From Chloroflexota bacterium (GTDB taxonomy: Bacteria > Chloroflexota > Limnocylindria > Limnocylindrales > CSP1-4), in contig JAUJOH010000003.1 in the NCBI GenBank assembly GCA_030447745.1, forward strand, positions 192,486 through 256,485: 64,000 nt of DNA, written 5' to 3'. Both the position numbers and the translations under genes were made by a program. The stretch's first letter is position 1; every line of letters begins with the position of its first letter. The notes under the pieces were generated by a model. It made no database searches. It was not told where the DNA came from and worked only from the letters and a program-made list of their open reading frames with translations. Shown here in pieces: positions 26,309 to 34,832 of this stretch.

Positions 26309-27298
26309 CTACCCCGGTCCGCGAGCGCCGCTCAACCCGTCCGTCCGGACGTGCGGCAGGATCTCGCGCTTCGCCCACGCGATGAAGCCCTCCTGGTCGG
26401 GGCCCACCTGGTGGAAGTAGACGTTGTCGAAGCCGGCGTCCAGGTACGTCCGGACCCGCTCGAGGACTGGCGCCGGGTTGGATCCGCACGGGACGGATTC
26501 GGCGATCTGGTCCTCGGTGACCATCTCCGCCAGCTGCTCGAAGTGCTTCGGGCTGGGGAGCTCCACGCTCGCCTCGCCCTTGATGCCCGCGGTCGGCCAG
26601 AACGTGTGGGCCGTCTTGCGCGCGGCTGCCTCGTCCTCGCCGTAACACAGGGTGACCTGCGCGTACTTCGGCTTGCCGGCGCCCGCCAGCTCGTCGAAGC
26701 GCTCGACCAGCTCCCGCTGGGGCCCCATGCCCCAGTAGCCGTCCCCGACCCGGCCCGCGACCTCGACGGCCTTCGGCCCGGCAGCCGACACGACGATCGC
26801 GGGCAACTCGTCCGGGAGGTCGTAGATGCGCGCGTTCTCGACGGTGTAGTGCCTGCCGTGGTGGCTCTGGACGCCGCCCTGCCAGAGCTTCCGGATGACC
26901 CCGATGGCCTCCTCCATCATCTCGAGCCGCACCTCGACCTCCGGCCACCGGTCGCCGAGGATGTGCTCGTTGAGCTTCTCGCCACTCCCGACGCCCAGGA
27001 AGAAGCGGCCCGGCATCAGGCAGGCCGCCGTGGCGGCGGCGTGGGCGATGATCGCTGGGTGGGTCCGGATCGTGGGGCATGTCACGCCGGTCCCGAGTCG
27101 GATCGTCGACGTCGTGGCCGCGATGCCGCCGATCATCGACCACACGAAGCCGCTGTGCCCCTGGACGTCGATCCAGGGATGGAAGTGATCGGAGATGGAG
27201 AGGAACTCGAAGCCCGCCTGCTCGGCGAGCCCCGCGTTGCGGACGATGTCGAGCGGTGCGTGCTCCTCGCTGGAGAGCGCGTAGCCGAACTGCGGCAT
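26309..27298 (-). CDS. LLM-class F420-dependent oxidoreductase (G6PDH-like family)
   Basis: A 329-aa luciferase-like TIM-barrel enzyme of the F420-dependent glucose-6-phosphate dehydrogenase-like group. Signature stretches are FGYALSSEEHAP, FLSISDHFHPW, GTGVTCPTIRTHPAIIAHAA, RFFLGVGSGEKLNEHI and AGPKAVEVAGRVGDGYW. These proteins use F420 to oxidise or reduce varied substrates; the actual substrate is unknown. GGGAGGT 5 nt before ATG 27298 is an excellent ribosome-binding site. It converges on the histidine kinase with an 8-bp gap. F420 synthesis genes lie at 52.7-55.5 kb. Confidence 0.92.
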   Translation of the reverse strand: MPQFGYALSSEEHAPLDIVRNAGLAEQAGFEFLSISDHFHPWIDVQGHSGFVWSMIGGIAATTSTIRLGTGVTCPTIRTHPAIIAHAAATAACLMPGRFFLGVGSGEKLNEHILGDRWPEVEVRLEMMEEAIGVIRKLWQGGVQSHHGRHYTVENARIYDLPDELPAIVVSAAGPKAVEVAGRVGDGYWGMGPQRELVERFDELAGAGKPKYAQVTLCYGEDEAAARKTAHTFWPTAGIKGEASVELPSPKHFEQLAEMVTEDQIAESVPCGSNPAPVLERVRTYLDAGFDNVYFHQVGPDQEGFIAWAKREILPHVRTDGLSGARGPG

Positions 27299-27343
27299 GG
27301 GTACCTCCCTGGTGGCTTGCCCCCGGGCGCCGGGGTACGGGGC

Positions 27344-28498
27344 CTAGCGGCCTCGGTCGCGGAGCGCGAGCAGGATGTCGAGGACGAGCAGCGCGACCGA
27401 ACCGACGGCAAACACCGTCTCGATCGGTGCCGGGCCGCCGCTGCCGGGCGGCAGCCGCGGCCTGATCGCCGGCGGGCCCGCAGAACCGGGCTTCTCACCG
27501 GGAAACCCGCCCGGCGTCCGGCCCGTCAGCAGGTCGCGCTCGACCTGGAGCCGCATCCGGTACAGGACCTCCCACTCCTCGTACGGGATCTCGAGGTATG
27601 CGAGCTGGTCGTCGATCACTTCGAAGTCGCGGGTGGCGCGCTCGTCGAGCCGCTGCCGCTCGGCGACTTCCTCGAGGCGCTCCTCGAGCGCCTGCGCCTC
27701 GGCCGACGTGGTCAGGAATGCCGCGGTCGAGGTGAGACGGCTGGCCAATGCCGCCCGCGCCCGGTTGACGAGCGTCTCCTGCCCGGCGAGCGCGACGTCG
27801 GACGGGTGGAGCTGGATCTCGAGGTCCTTGCTCTTGAGCTCGACGAGACGATCGGGGACCAGTGACCGCACGCCGGATCCGGCGACTGCCGCCACGAGGC
27901 GAGCCGGCAGGACGAGGATCGGAGAGGCGGTGCCCGGCGTGACATCGAGCCCGGCGTCATCGATGGCCCGCTCGAGGTCCTGGACCATCCGGTCGTAACC
28001 GCCCTCGCGGACGACCATCGGGACGTGGGCGTCCTTCCACCGCTTGACGAGCGCCCGCAGCTTCCGGAAGACCGCCACGACGGCGAGGAAGGCGAGCACG
28101 AGCGCCAGAACCAGGGCCAGCGGGTAGCCGCGCAGGATGCTCCTGATCAGCTCGATGCCGGTCGGTCGGTTGCCCCTGGGCTGGACGAACACGGCCGCGA
28201 TCCCGATCAGCAGCGGGACCACGAGGGCGGCGATCAGCATGGCCAGCCGGACCCAGTTCCCGTCGACGAACTCCGGGATCGGGATGAAGCCGAGCAGCAA
28301 CGTCGCGAAGGCCGGGAACACCACGCCGGCCAGCAGGACGAACCAGATGACCGACCCGAAGGTCATGAGCACCAGGAGGATCTGCTTGTCCTGCGTCACG
28401 CGGCCGAAGAGCAGGGTGCTGGCCCAGCCGAGCGCCGCGGTGAGGAGCTTCCCGGCGAAACGCCCGAGGAGGCCGAAGATCGTCGCGAAGATCGCCAC
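27344..28498 (-). CDS. Uncharacterised multi-TM protein
   Basis: A 384-aa protein not recognised as any named family. Three clear transmembrane helices occupy residues about 38-150 (QILLVLMTFGSVIWFVLLAGVV, MLIAALVVPLLIGIAAVF, LALVLALVLAFLAVVAVF). A long soluble part (160-330) has heptad-like stretches (EAQALEERLEEVAERQRLDE). A final hydrophobic helix, VFAVGSVALLVLDILLAL, stands at the C-terminus behind a Pro/Gly-rich linker. The middle looks like a cytoplasmic domain between membrane anchors. It lies 46 bp downstream of the LLM gene on the same strand and could be co-transcribed with it. Confidence 0.75.
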   Translation of the reverse strand: MAIFATIFGLLGRFAGKLLTAALGWASTLLFGRVTQDKQILLVLMTFGSVIWFVLLAGVVFPAFATLLLGFIPIPEFVDGNWVRLAMLIAALVVPLLIGIAAVFVQPRGNRPTGIELIRSILRGYPLALVLALVLAFLAVVAVFRKLRALVKRWKDAHVPMVVREGGYDRMVQDLERAIDDAGLDVTPGTASPILVLPARLVAAVAGSGVRSLVPDRLVELKSKDLEIQLHPSDVALAGQETLVNRARAALASRLTSTAAFLTTSAEAQALEERLEEVAERQRLDERATRDFEVIDDQLAYLEIPYEEWEVLYRMRLQVERDLLTGRTPGGFPGEKPGSAGPPAIRPRLPPGSGGPAPIETVFAVGSVALLVLDILLALRDRGR

Positions 28499-28579
28499 AG
28501 TGGACGGGAGTGTGGCGAGGTCTGCGCGGCGCCACGGTTTGGCCGGTCGCGTGTCGTCTTGCGGGAGACTTGCAAGCGG

Positions 28580-29743
28580 TCAGGCGGTCGCGTCCGCCCT
28601 CGGTTCGTCTGGCATCCGGGGCCCGCCTCGCGCCGCGTCCGCTTCGAGGCGCTGGGCCAGCAGCTCGACGACCGCCTCCTCCTCCGCCTCGGTCGCCTCG
28701 GCCGGCGGCGTCTGCTGCTCCTCGGCCGCCTCCACGAGCGCCCCGCCCACGCGCCCGTCCAGGTACGCCTCGAGGACGGCCGGATGCACGTAGCTCCTGC
28801 GGGCCACGGCCGGGGTGTTGCCGAGCCGGCCCGCCGTCTCGCGCATGGCCGCGACGACGTTCTTCTTCGCGGCCGCCTCCGAGCCCGGCGGCTGGAGCGC
28901 GGTCAGCGCGCGGTAGGCGAGGACGGTTCCGGCCCACGTCCGGAAGTCCTTGGCGGTGAAGTCGCCGCCGGAGATCTCGCGGAGATACGCGTTCACGTCA
29001 TCGGACCCAACGTCACGCACGACACCGTCGCGATCGATGTACTGGAACAGCTCCTGGCCGGGCAGCTCCTGGCAGCGCCGCACCACCCCTGCCAGGCGCC
29101 GGTCCCGGATCCCGACCTCGTGCTGGCGACCACTCTTGCCCCGGAACCTGAACCGGACCCGCGTGCCCTCGATCCGGGCGTGCCGGTCGCGCAACGTCGT
29201 GAGGCCGAACGACCGGTTGAGGCGCGCGTACTCTTCGTTGCCGACCCGGATCAGCGTCAGCTCGAGCAGCCGGACGACGGCCGCGAGGACCTTCTCGCGC
29301 GGCAGCCCCGGACGGGCGAGGTCGGCGTCGCACCGCTCGCGGATCGTTCCGAGCACGCCGGCGAACGCGATCATCCGGTCGAACTTCGACTCGTCTCGCT
29401 TCTCGTGCCAGCGCGGATGGTAGCGGTGCTGCTTTCGTCCCTTGGCGTCCCGGCCGGTGGCCTGGATGTGACCGTTCGGCCAGGGGCAGATCCAGACGTC
29501 CGTCCAGGCGGGCGGGATGGCCAGCGACCGGATGCGCGCCAGGGCGTCCCGGTCCCGAAGGGTTCGGCCGTCCGGGCCCAGGTAGGTGAAGCCGCGGCCG
29601 GCTCGGCGGCGGCTGATGCCGGGACGCTCGTCCGTGCTGTAGCGGAGTCCGGCCTCGCGCGCGAGGGCCCGCGGGTCGACCGTCTCCGATGGCGCCGACG
29701 GGTCGGCGGTTAGCTCCGGATCGACGGCACGAAGGGCGGTCAC
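28580..29743 (-). CDS. DNA topoisomerase IB
   Basis: A 387-aa poxvirus-like bacterial type IB topoisomerase, which relaxes supercoils through a 3'-phosphotyrosine. The N-terminal RRRAGRGFTYLGPDGRTLRD and IPPAWTDVWICPWPNGHIQA are diagnostic. The catalytic core has RHYHPRW-like QHRYHPRWHEKRDE, RVGNEEYAR, the LTTLRDRH and KSGRQHEV elements, FTAKDFRTWAGT, and the nucleophile Tyr318 in RRSYVHPAVLEAY. An acidic Glu/Ala tail follows. The start is GTG 29743. A role in relieving supercoils is expected; its gene has no functional partner nearby. Confidence 0.93.
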   Translation of the reverse strand: MTALRAVDPELTADPSAPSETVDPRALAREAGLRYSTDERPGISRRRAGRGFTYLGPDGRTLRDRDALARIRSLAIPPAWTDVWICPWPNGHIQATGRDAKGRKQHRYHPRWHEKRDESKFDRMIAFAGVLGTIRERCDADLARPGLPREKVLAAVVRLLELTLIRVGNEEYARLNRSFGLTTLRDRHARIEGTRVRFRFRGKSGRQHEVGIRDRRLAGVVRRCQELPGQELFQYIDRDGVVRDVGSDDVNAYLREISGGDFTAKDFRTWAGTVLAYRALTALQPPGSEAAAKKNVVAAMRETAGRLGNTPAVARRSYVHPAVLEAYLDGRVGGALVEAAEEQQTPPAEATEAEEEAVVELLAQRLEADAARGGPRMPDEPRADATA

Positions 29744-30072
29744 GCCGCGAGGTTACGAGATGATCCCGCCGGGGAGGCCGCCGCCCGTCCCGCGTCCCAT
29801 CGCACCATCCTTGCACCGCGGCGGCCAGGCAGACCGTCATGCCGGCGTAGCCGGGCGGCCACGCCGCGTGGTTCCGCCGCAATGGGCGTGGCCGGACACT
29901 CCGCCAGACCTGTCCGACGAGCCCGGGAGACCCTGCCGCCCATGTCGACACGCCCCGCCGTCCGCGCCACATCCGCGCGCCGGACCCGCCTGGGCCACGG
30001 CCCCGGACCTTCGCGGTCCGCACCGGTCGTCAGCGACCCGAACGGCGGCCCGCCCGGCGGTCGAGTGGCGGC
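29744..30072. other. Divergent intergenic region, topoisomerase / ABC operon
   Basis: About 330 bp between divergent starts. No ORF with convincing codon pattern and no clear promoter boxes were recognised. It should carry the promoters of both genes. Confidence 0.4.
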
Positions 30073-31560
30073 ATGACGACGGCGCTCTCGCCAGATCGCA
30101 CGGCCTCGCCGGCCGTCAGCGGCGTCGGCCGCGGCGAGGAGATCATCCGGATGGAGCACGCGACGGTTCACTTCGGCGATCTCGTCGCGCTGAGCGACGT
30201 CAGCCTGGCCGTTCCGCGCGCCAGCATTCTCGGCATCATCGGGCCGTCCGGCGCCGGCAAGACCACGACGGTCCGGCTCCTGACCGGCGCCCTCGAGCCG
30301 ACGGCCGGCGACGTCACGGTCCTCGGCGAGGACCCCAAGCGGTTCCACCGGCGGACGCGGGAGCGGATCGGGTACATGCCGCAGCTCTTCACGCTGTATC
30401 CCGATCTGACGGCTGGCGAGAACGTCGACTTCGTGGCCAGCCTCTTCGGACTCCTGTGGCGCCGGCGCCGCCGACGCGTCAAGGAGGTCCTCCACGTCGT
30501 CGACCTGTGGGACGCCCGCGGCCGGCGGGCGTCAGAGCTGTCCGGTGGCATGCAGCGCCGCCTCGAGCTGGCCTCGGCGTTGGTCCACGAGCCGGAGCTG
30601 CTGTTCCTCGACGAGCCGACGGCGGGCATCGATCCCCTCCTCCGCGCCCAGATCTGGACGGAGCTCCACCGCCTGAGGGACACGGGTCGAACGCTCATCG
30701 TCACCACGCAGTACGTCAACGAAGCCGAGGAATGCGACGAGGTCGCCCTGATCGCCCAGGGCCGGCTGGCAGCGCTCGCCACGCCGGAGGACCTGCGCCG
30801 CGAGGCGACGGGTGGCGACGTCATCGAGGTCGAGACGGAGCGCGCCTTCGACGGGCGCATCGTCGAGCGGCTGCCGCACGTGCTTGCCGTCCAGCAGGTC
30901 GGGCCGCGGTCGCTCCGGGTCACGGTGGACGACGCCGGAACCGCCACGCCCGCCGTCGTCGCCGCCATCGACTACGCCGGCGGCGAGGTCATCAACTCGC
31001 GCGAGTATCGGCTGACCTTCGACGAGATCTTCACCGTGCTCGTGGAGCGGAGCAGACGCCACGTCGCGGCAGAGGAGCAAGCCGACGCCGGTTACGCCGA
31101 GGGCCGGGCCCAGCGACCCGAGCTCGTCCAGCCCGATCTCGTCCAGCCCGAGCTCGTCCAGCGCCGTGCCGAGGCGCCCACGACGCCGCTCGACCAGCGA
31201 GCGATGGCGGCGGGCGCCGCCGGCCCAACAGGCGCCGCCGGCCCAACAGGCGCCGCCAGCCCAACAGGCGTCCGGCACGGCGTTGCGCCCCGCACCACGG
31301 ACGACGCCGCACCTCCCGTGCCCGCGGTCGGGCACGACCCGACGGCGGCGCACGTCGGCTCCGACTCGCCCGGGCAGCCGCTCGACTGGTCCACGGAGAC
31401 GCAGCTGCTCCCCGGCGCCGAGGGGCCGCTCACGCCGGAGGAGCGCCTCGCCGCAGAGGAACGCCGCGCGATCGAGCAGCTCGACGTATCGGCCGGTCTC
31501 GTCGACCCGCACGCCGGCCAGGCGGCGGCAGCACGGATCGAGCGCGAGCCCGAGCGATGA
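30073..31560 (+). CDS. ABC-2 type transporter ATP-binding protein with long variable tail
   Basis: A 495-aa protein. Residues about 25-245 are a CcmA-type ATPase: Walker A GPSGAGKTTTV, signature LSGGMQRRLELA, Walker B LLFLDEPTAGID, and an H-loop replaced by Gln (VTTQYVNEAEE). About 250-330 is a regulatory domain. The last 150 residues are not family-conserved and contain repeats ELVQPDLVQPELVQ and three GAAGPT units, then an acidic stretch. The tail is probably disordered. The stop TGA 31558-31560 overlaps the permease ATG 31557, so the two are coupled. Substrate unknown; drug or polymer export is typical. Confidence 0.92.
   Translation: MTTALSPDRTASPAVSGVGRGEEIIRMEHATVHFGDLVALSDVSLAVPRASILGIIGPSGAGKTTTVRLLTGALEPTAGDVTVLGEDPKRFHRRTRERIGYMPQLFTLYPDLTAGENVDFVASLFGLLWRRRRRRVKEVLHVVDLWDARGRRASELSGGMQRRLELASALVHEPELLFLDEPTAGIDPLLRAQIWTELHRLRDTGRTLIVTTQYVNEAEECDEVALIAQGRLAALATPEDLRREATGGDVIEVETERAFDGRIVERLPHVLAVQQVGPRSLRVTVDDAGTATPAVVAAIDYAGGEVINSREYRLTFDEIFTVLVERSRRHVAAEEQADAGYAEGRAQRPELVQPDLVQPELVQRRAEAPTTPLDQRAMAAGAAGPTGAAGPTGAASPTGVRHGVAPRTTDDAAPPVPAVGHDPTAAHVGSDSPGQPLDWSTETQLLPGAEGPLTPEERLAAEERRAIEQLDVSAGLVDPHAGQAAAARIEREPER
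31213..31266 (+). repeat. Three tandem 18-bp units in the ABC ATPase tail
   Basis: Units at 31213-31230, 31231-31248 and 31249-31266 (third with one change) encode GAAGPT repeats. Unit length is a multiple of three, so copy-number change would lengthen or shorten the tail without a frameshift. Confidence 0.9.
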
Positions 31561-32744
31561 TGATCCTGCAGTCGCTGACCCGGCTCCTTGCCTTCGTTGG
31601 CAAGGAGCTGGTGGAGGTCATCCGGCGCCCGGGCGCGATCATCAGCCTGATCCTCGGACCGTTCCTCATCATGGCCGTCTTCGGGCTCGGCTACCAGGGC
31701 TACCGCCGCCCGCTCCAGACGGTGATCGTGATCCCGCCCCAGTCCGGCATTCCCGCCGATCTCGGTCGGTTCCAGTCCGTCACCCCGGGCATGGAGATCG
31801 AGGAGATCGCGGAAGCGGCGGACGGGCCGCTCCAGCGGCTCTCGAACCGTGACCTGGACGTCGTGATCGTGGCCCCTGCCGACGTGGAGGCGCGCTTCCG
31901 GGCCGGCGAACAGTCCGTGATCGAGGTCCACGTCAACCTCGTCGACCCGGTCCAGCAGGCCTACGCCGGCGTCCTCGCCGCTCAGATGTCGTCCTCGGTC
32001 AACCAGGAGATCATCAAGACCGCGGCCGGCGAGGGTCAGGCCTATGCCGTCCGCGCCGGCGAGGAGCTAGCGGCCGAGATCCCGCCCGAGGTGATCGCCG
32101 AGCCCACACGCGCCGAGCTGATCAACGCCGCGCCGATCGAGCCGGCGGTCACGAACTTCTACGGGGCGGCCGTCCTCGCGCTCATCCTGCAGCATCTCGC
32201 CGTCACGCTGGTCGCCCTGTCGCTCGTCCGTGAGCGCACGACGGGGATCATGGAGCTCTTCCGGATCTCGCCGATCAGCACGACTGAGATCATCCTCGGC
32301 AAGGTCCTCGCCTTCGGCATCCTGGCGACGCTGATCTCGCTCGCCACGGTCTCCCTGCTGGTGGGCGGGCTCGGCGTGCCGCTGCTCGGAGACAAGCTGC
32401 TGCTGGCCGGTATCCTCGGCCTCTTGACGCTCGCGTCACTCGCGCTCGGGCTGCTCATCGCGGTCATCTCCGACAGCGAGCGCCAGACCGTCCAGCTTTC
32501 GCTGCTCGTCCTCCTCGCGTCGGTGTTCTTCAGCGGCTTCGTGCTGCCCGTCCAGGAGTTCACCGACCCCGTCCGGATCGGCAGCTATCTGCTGCCCGTG
32601 ACCCACGGCATCCGGCTGACCCAGGACATCATGCTGCGCGGATGGACGGACGCCGCGTGGCAGATCGGCGCGCTCGCTGCGATCGCGCTGGTGTTGCTCG
32701 TCATCACCTGGCTGCTGCTGAAACGGAACATGGTCCGGGGCTGA
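31557..32744 (+). CDS. ABC-2 type transporter permease
   Basis: A 395-aa permease of the YhgE/ABC2_membrane_3 type. One N-terminal helix (AIISLILGPFLIMAVFGLGY) is followed by an extracellular domain of about 150 residues. Then come five C-terminal helices, including VLALILQHLAVTLVALSLV, ILGKVLAFGILATLISLA and LSLLVLLASVFFSGFVLP, with the conserved ERTTGIMELFRISPISTTEIILGKVLA cytosolic loop. It pairs with the overlapping ATPase to form an exporter. The start overlaps the ATPase stop (ATGATGA); ATG 31560 is equally possible. Confidence 0.92.
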   Translation: MMILQSLTRLLAFVGKELVEVIRRPGAIISLILGPFLIMAVFGLGYQGYRRPLQTVIVIPPQSGIPADLGRFQSVTPGMEIEEIAEAADGPLQRLSNRDLDVVIVAPADVEARFRAGEQSVIEVHVNLVDPVQQAYAGVLAAQMSSSVNQEIIKTAAGEGQAYAVRAGEELAAEIPPEVIAEPTRAELINAAPIEPAVTNFYGAAVLALILQHLAVTLVALSLVRERTTGIMELFRISPISTTEIILGKVLAFGILATLISLATVSLLVGGLGVPLLGDKLLLAGILGLLTLASLALGLLIAVISDSERQTVQLSLLVLLASVFFSGFVLPVQEFTDPVRIGSYLLPVTHGIRLTQDIMLRGWTDAAWQIGALAAIALVLLVITWLLLKRNMVRG

Positions 32745-32747
32745 CGC

Positions 32748-33551
32748 GTGCGGCCCGGCCCACCCGACCCCGCATTCGCTCCGGTCCCCCGGTCAACCGC
32801 GGTCACGGACGAGCCGGAGGATCCGACCGAGCCCGTCGAGGTCCCGTCGGAGGGAACGCCCGGCCGGCGGCGCCTGGGCTTCGGACTCACCTTCTTCGGG
32901 GCCACGGGTCTGCTGCTGTTCGGCGTCGCGATGGCCTACGTGGCGGGCCCGCTCGGTGGCGAGAACGGGCCGTTCGGGCTGGAGGGCCAGCGCCGCCAGC
33001 TGGTGGCCATGCTCGACGCATCGGCAACCGTCGTGGAGGACGCGCGGATCGCGGTGACCGGCGCCAACGACAGCCTCGGTGAGACCGCCGAGGCTGCCGC
33101 GTCCGCCGGCGGCTTCATGACCAGCCTCGGGGCAACGATGCAGGCTGCCGCGCAGGCGCTGCGGGTCAACGTCCTGGGCAGCCAGCCGTTCGCCGGCGTC
33201 GCGGCCAGCTTCGAGCAGGTCGCGGGTCAGGCGGCGGCGGTGGCGATCGACCTGGAATCGGCCGCCGCGTCCGTGGCGTCGGCGCGCGACGAGCTTGCGA
33301 CGCTTGGGGACGACCTCGGCGAGCTCCGCCGCAAGCTCGACGACATCCGCGGCGGGTTCACGAGCCCGATCGCGGCCGGCCGCTGGCGGCTCATCGCGAT
33401 CGCGGTCCTCGGCTGGTTCGCCATCCCCGCGCTCGTCAGCCTTCTGATCGGGTTCCGCTGGCTGCGGGGCGCGGATCGCCCGCCGGCCGGTCCTCGCCGG
33501 GCGACGACGCCTGCGACGCGGACCCGCCCGACGCTCCCTCGCCGGGGCTGA
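32748..33551 (+). CDS. Uncharacterised two-TM helical protein of the ABC operon
   Basis: A 267-aa protein with no recognised family. It has a Pro-rich cytosolic N-terminus and a first helix, LTFFGATGLLLFGVAMAYVAG. A long Ala-rich helical region follows (residues about 75-215) with coiled-coil-like blocks such as ESAAASVASARDELATLGDDLGEL. A second helix, LIAIAVLGWFAIPALVSLLIG, precedes a basic tail. The layout recalls methyl-accepting or tether-like periplasmic coiled coils. It starts 3 bp after the permease stop, so it likely works with the exporter, perhaps as an accessory subunit. Its 3' end overlaps the glycosyltransferase tail on the other strand. Confidence 0.75.
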   Translation: MRPGPPDPAFAPVPRSTAVTDEPEDPTEPVEVPSEGTPGRRRLGFGLTFFGATGLLLFGVAMAYVAGPLGGENGPFGLEGQRRQLVAMLDASATVVEDARIAVTGANDSLGETAEAAASAGGFMTSLGATMQAAAQALRVNVLGSQPFAGVAASFEQVAGQAAAVAIDLESAAASVASARDELATLGDDLGELRRKLDDIRGGFTSPIAAGRWRLIAIAVLGWFAIPALVSLLIGFRWLRGADRPPAGPRRATTPATRTRPTLPRRG

Positions 33552-34683
33552 CGCCGAGCCGCGCCTGCCCGTCCATCGGCGGGCCCGGCCGGGCGTGGGC
33601 GCCGCGGGGTGCCCGCCCGGCCGCGGGACCCGCGCGGTGCTCCGTGACGATCCGCCGGTAGAGCGTCTCATACGCGTCGGTCATCCGCTCGGCGGAGAAG
33701 CGCTCGAGGACGGATGCCCGGATCGCGCGGCGGTCCAGCGCACGAACGCGTTCGATGGCGTCGGCAAGGCCCGCCGTCGTGTCCGCGAGGAACCCGTCCC
33801 GACCGTGGCGCACGATCTCCGGGAGGGCGCCGACGCGGCGCGCGACGACCGGCGTGCCGCAGGCCATCGATTCGATCGCCACCAGCCCGAAGGGCTCCGG
33901 CCACGCCCCCGGCATCAAGGTCGCCCAGCTCTCGGTCAGGAGGCGGTTTCGGTCGTCGACGGTCAGCTCGCCGAGCCACTCGACGCACGATCCGGCGCGT
34001 GCCACGGCCGGCCGGAACCGCGCCTCGAAGAAGTCGCGTTCCGCCGGGTTCGTCCGCGACTTGGCGGCGATCCGCAGCGTGCGACCGGTCCGGCGCGCGA
34101 CCTCGATCGCGTCCAGCACACCTTTCTCGGCGACGATCCGGCCCACGAAGGCGAGCCCGTCCCCGCCGGGGGACCCGAACGGAAAGCGGCCAAGCGACAG
34201 CCCGTTGTGGATCACCCCGGACCAGGCAACACCGGGCAGCGTGTCGGCCTGGGCTCGGCTGATCGCCACGTGATGCCCGCCCGCCGTGCCCAGGAGCGCG
34301 TCCGCCCACGGCACGTCGAGCCGGCCGTGGAACGTCGTCACGACCGGAACCGGCGCGGCTCCCGCGATCAGCGGGCTGTACCACTCGACGTGCGAGTGGA
34401 TCAGGTCGAACTCGGCGGGCCGTGCGAGCACCCGCTGGACCGTGGCCACGAACCACGGTGCCGGGTCCCCGGTGAAGCCGGCCGGCCACAGCGCGCGCGG
34501 CACGGTCGCCACCAGTCGGCCCGGCACGCGCGAGTCGCCGCTGGCGAACGTCGTCACCTCGTGGCCGCGCCGATCCAGCTCCCGCGCCAGCTCGTCGACG
34601 ATCCGTTCCGTCCCGCCGTATGCCGGCGGCGGAACGGGCTCCAGCGGCGGGGCCACCAGGGCAACCCGCAGGCGATCCGTCAT
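33436..34683 (-). CDS. Glycosyltransferase family 4
   Basis: A 415-aa GT-B retaining glycosyltransferase. The N-terminal acceptor domain begins LRVALVAPPLEPVPPPAYGGTERIV and contains FDLIHSHVEWYSPL and VTTFHGRLD. The C-terminal donor domain has FVGRIVAEKGVLDAIEVARR, LMPGAWPEPFGLVAIESMACGTPVVA with the E-x7-E motif, and GALPEIVRHGRDGFL. It transfers a sugar from an NDP- or GDP-donor, probably in glycolipid or polysaccharide synthesis. The last 60 residues are low complexity and overlap the 3' end of the preceding plus-strand gene by 116 bp, so the true stop might be affected by an indel. ATG 34683 is supported by the family start. Confidence 0.88.
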   Translation of the reverse strand: MTDRLRVALVAPPLEPVPPPAYGGTERIVDELARELDRRGHEVTTFASGDSRVPGRLVATVPRALWPAGFTGDPAPWFVATVQRVLARPAEFDLIHSHVEWYSPLIAGAAPVPVVTTFHGRLDVPWADALLGTAGGHHVAISRAQADTLPGVAWSGVIHNGLSLGRFPFGSPGGDGLAFVGRIVAEKGVLDAIEVARRTGRTLRIAAKSRTNPAERDFFEARFRPAVARAGSCVEWLGELTVDDRNRLLTESWATLMPGAWPEPFGLVAIESMACGTPVVARRVGALPEIVRHGRDGFLADTTAGLADAIERVRALDRRAIRASVLERFSAERMTDAYETLYRRIVTEHRAGPAAGRAPRGAHARPGPPMDGQARLGVSPGEGASGGSASQASSPGEDRPAGDPRPAASGTRSEG

Positions 34684-34778
34684 GCGTCCCCTTCTCGTGG
34701 GATCGCACAGCGTACGCCGCGCGAGCCGTCGTCGCGACGCCGCGGCGGCAGCTCGCCGCCACAAACTCCCGGACATGC

Positions 34779-34807
34779 CGAGGCCGGCGGTCGAGCCGCC
34801 GGCCTCG
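34779..34807 (-). terminator. Perfect 12-bp hairpin after the MscS-like gene
   Basis: CGAGGCCGGCGG (34779-34790) pairs with CCGCCGGCCTCG (34796-34807) around TCGAG. It lies 25 bp beyond the stop of the minus-strand channel gene. No T-run follows on either strand, so termination efficiency is uncertain. Confidence 0.65.
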
Positions 34808-34832
34808 TGCCGTGCCGGGGACTGCCGGTCGA

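Noticed and set aside
29760-31556. Long in-frame N-terminal extension of the ABC permease
   Set aside because: It overlaps the ATPase gene in another frame and is Arg/Pro-rich. The permease starts naturally at ATG 31557.
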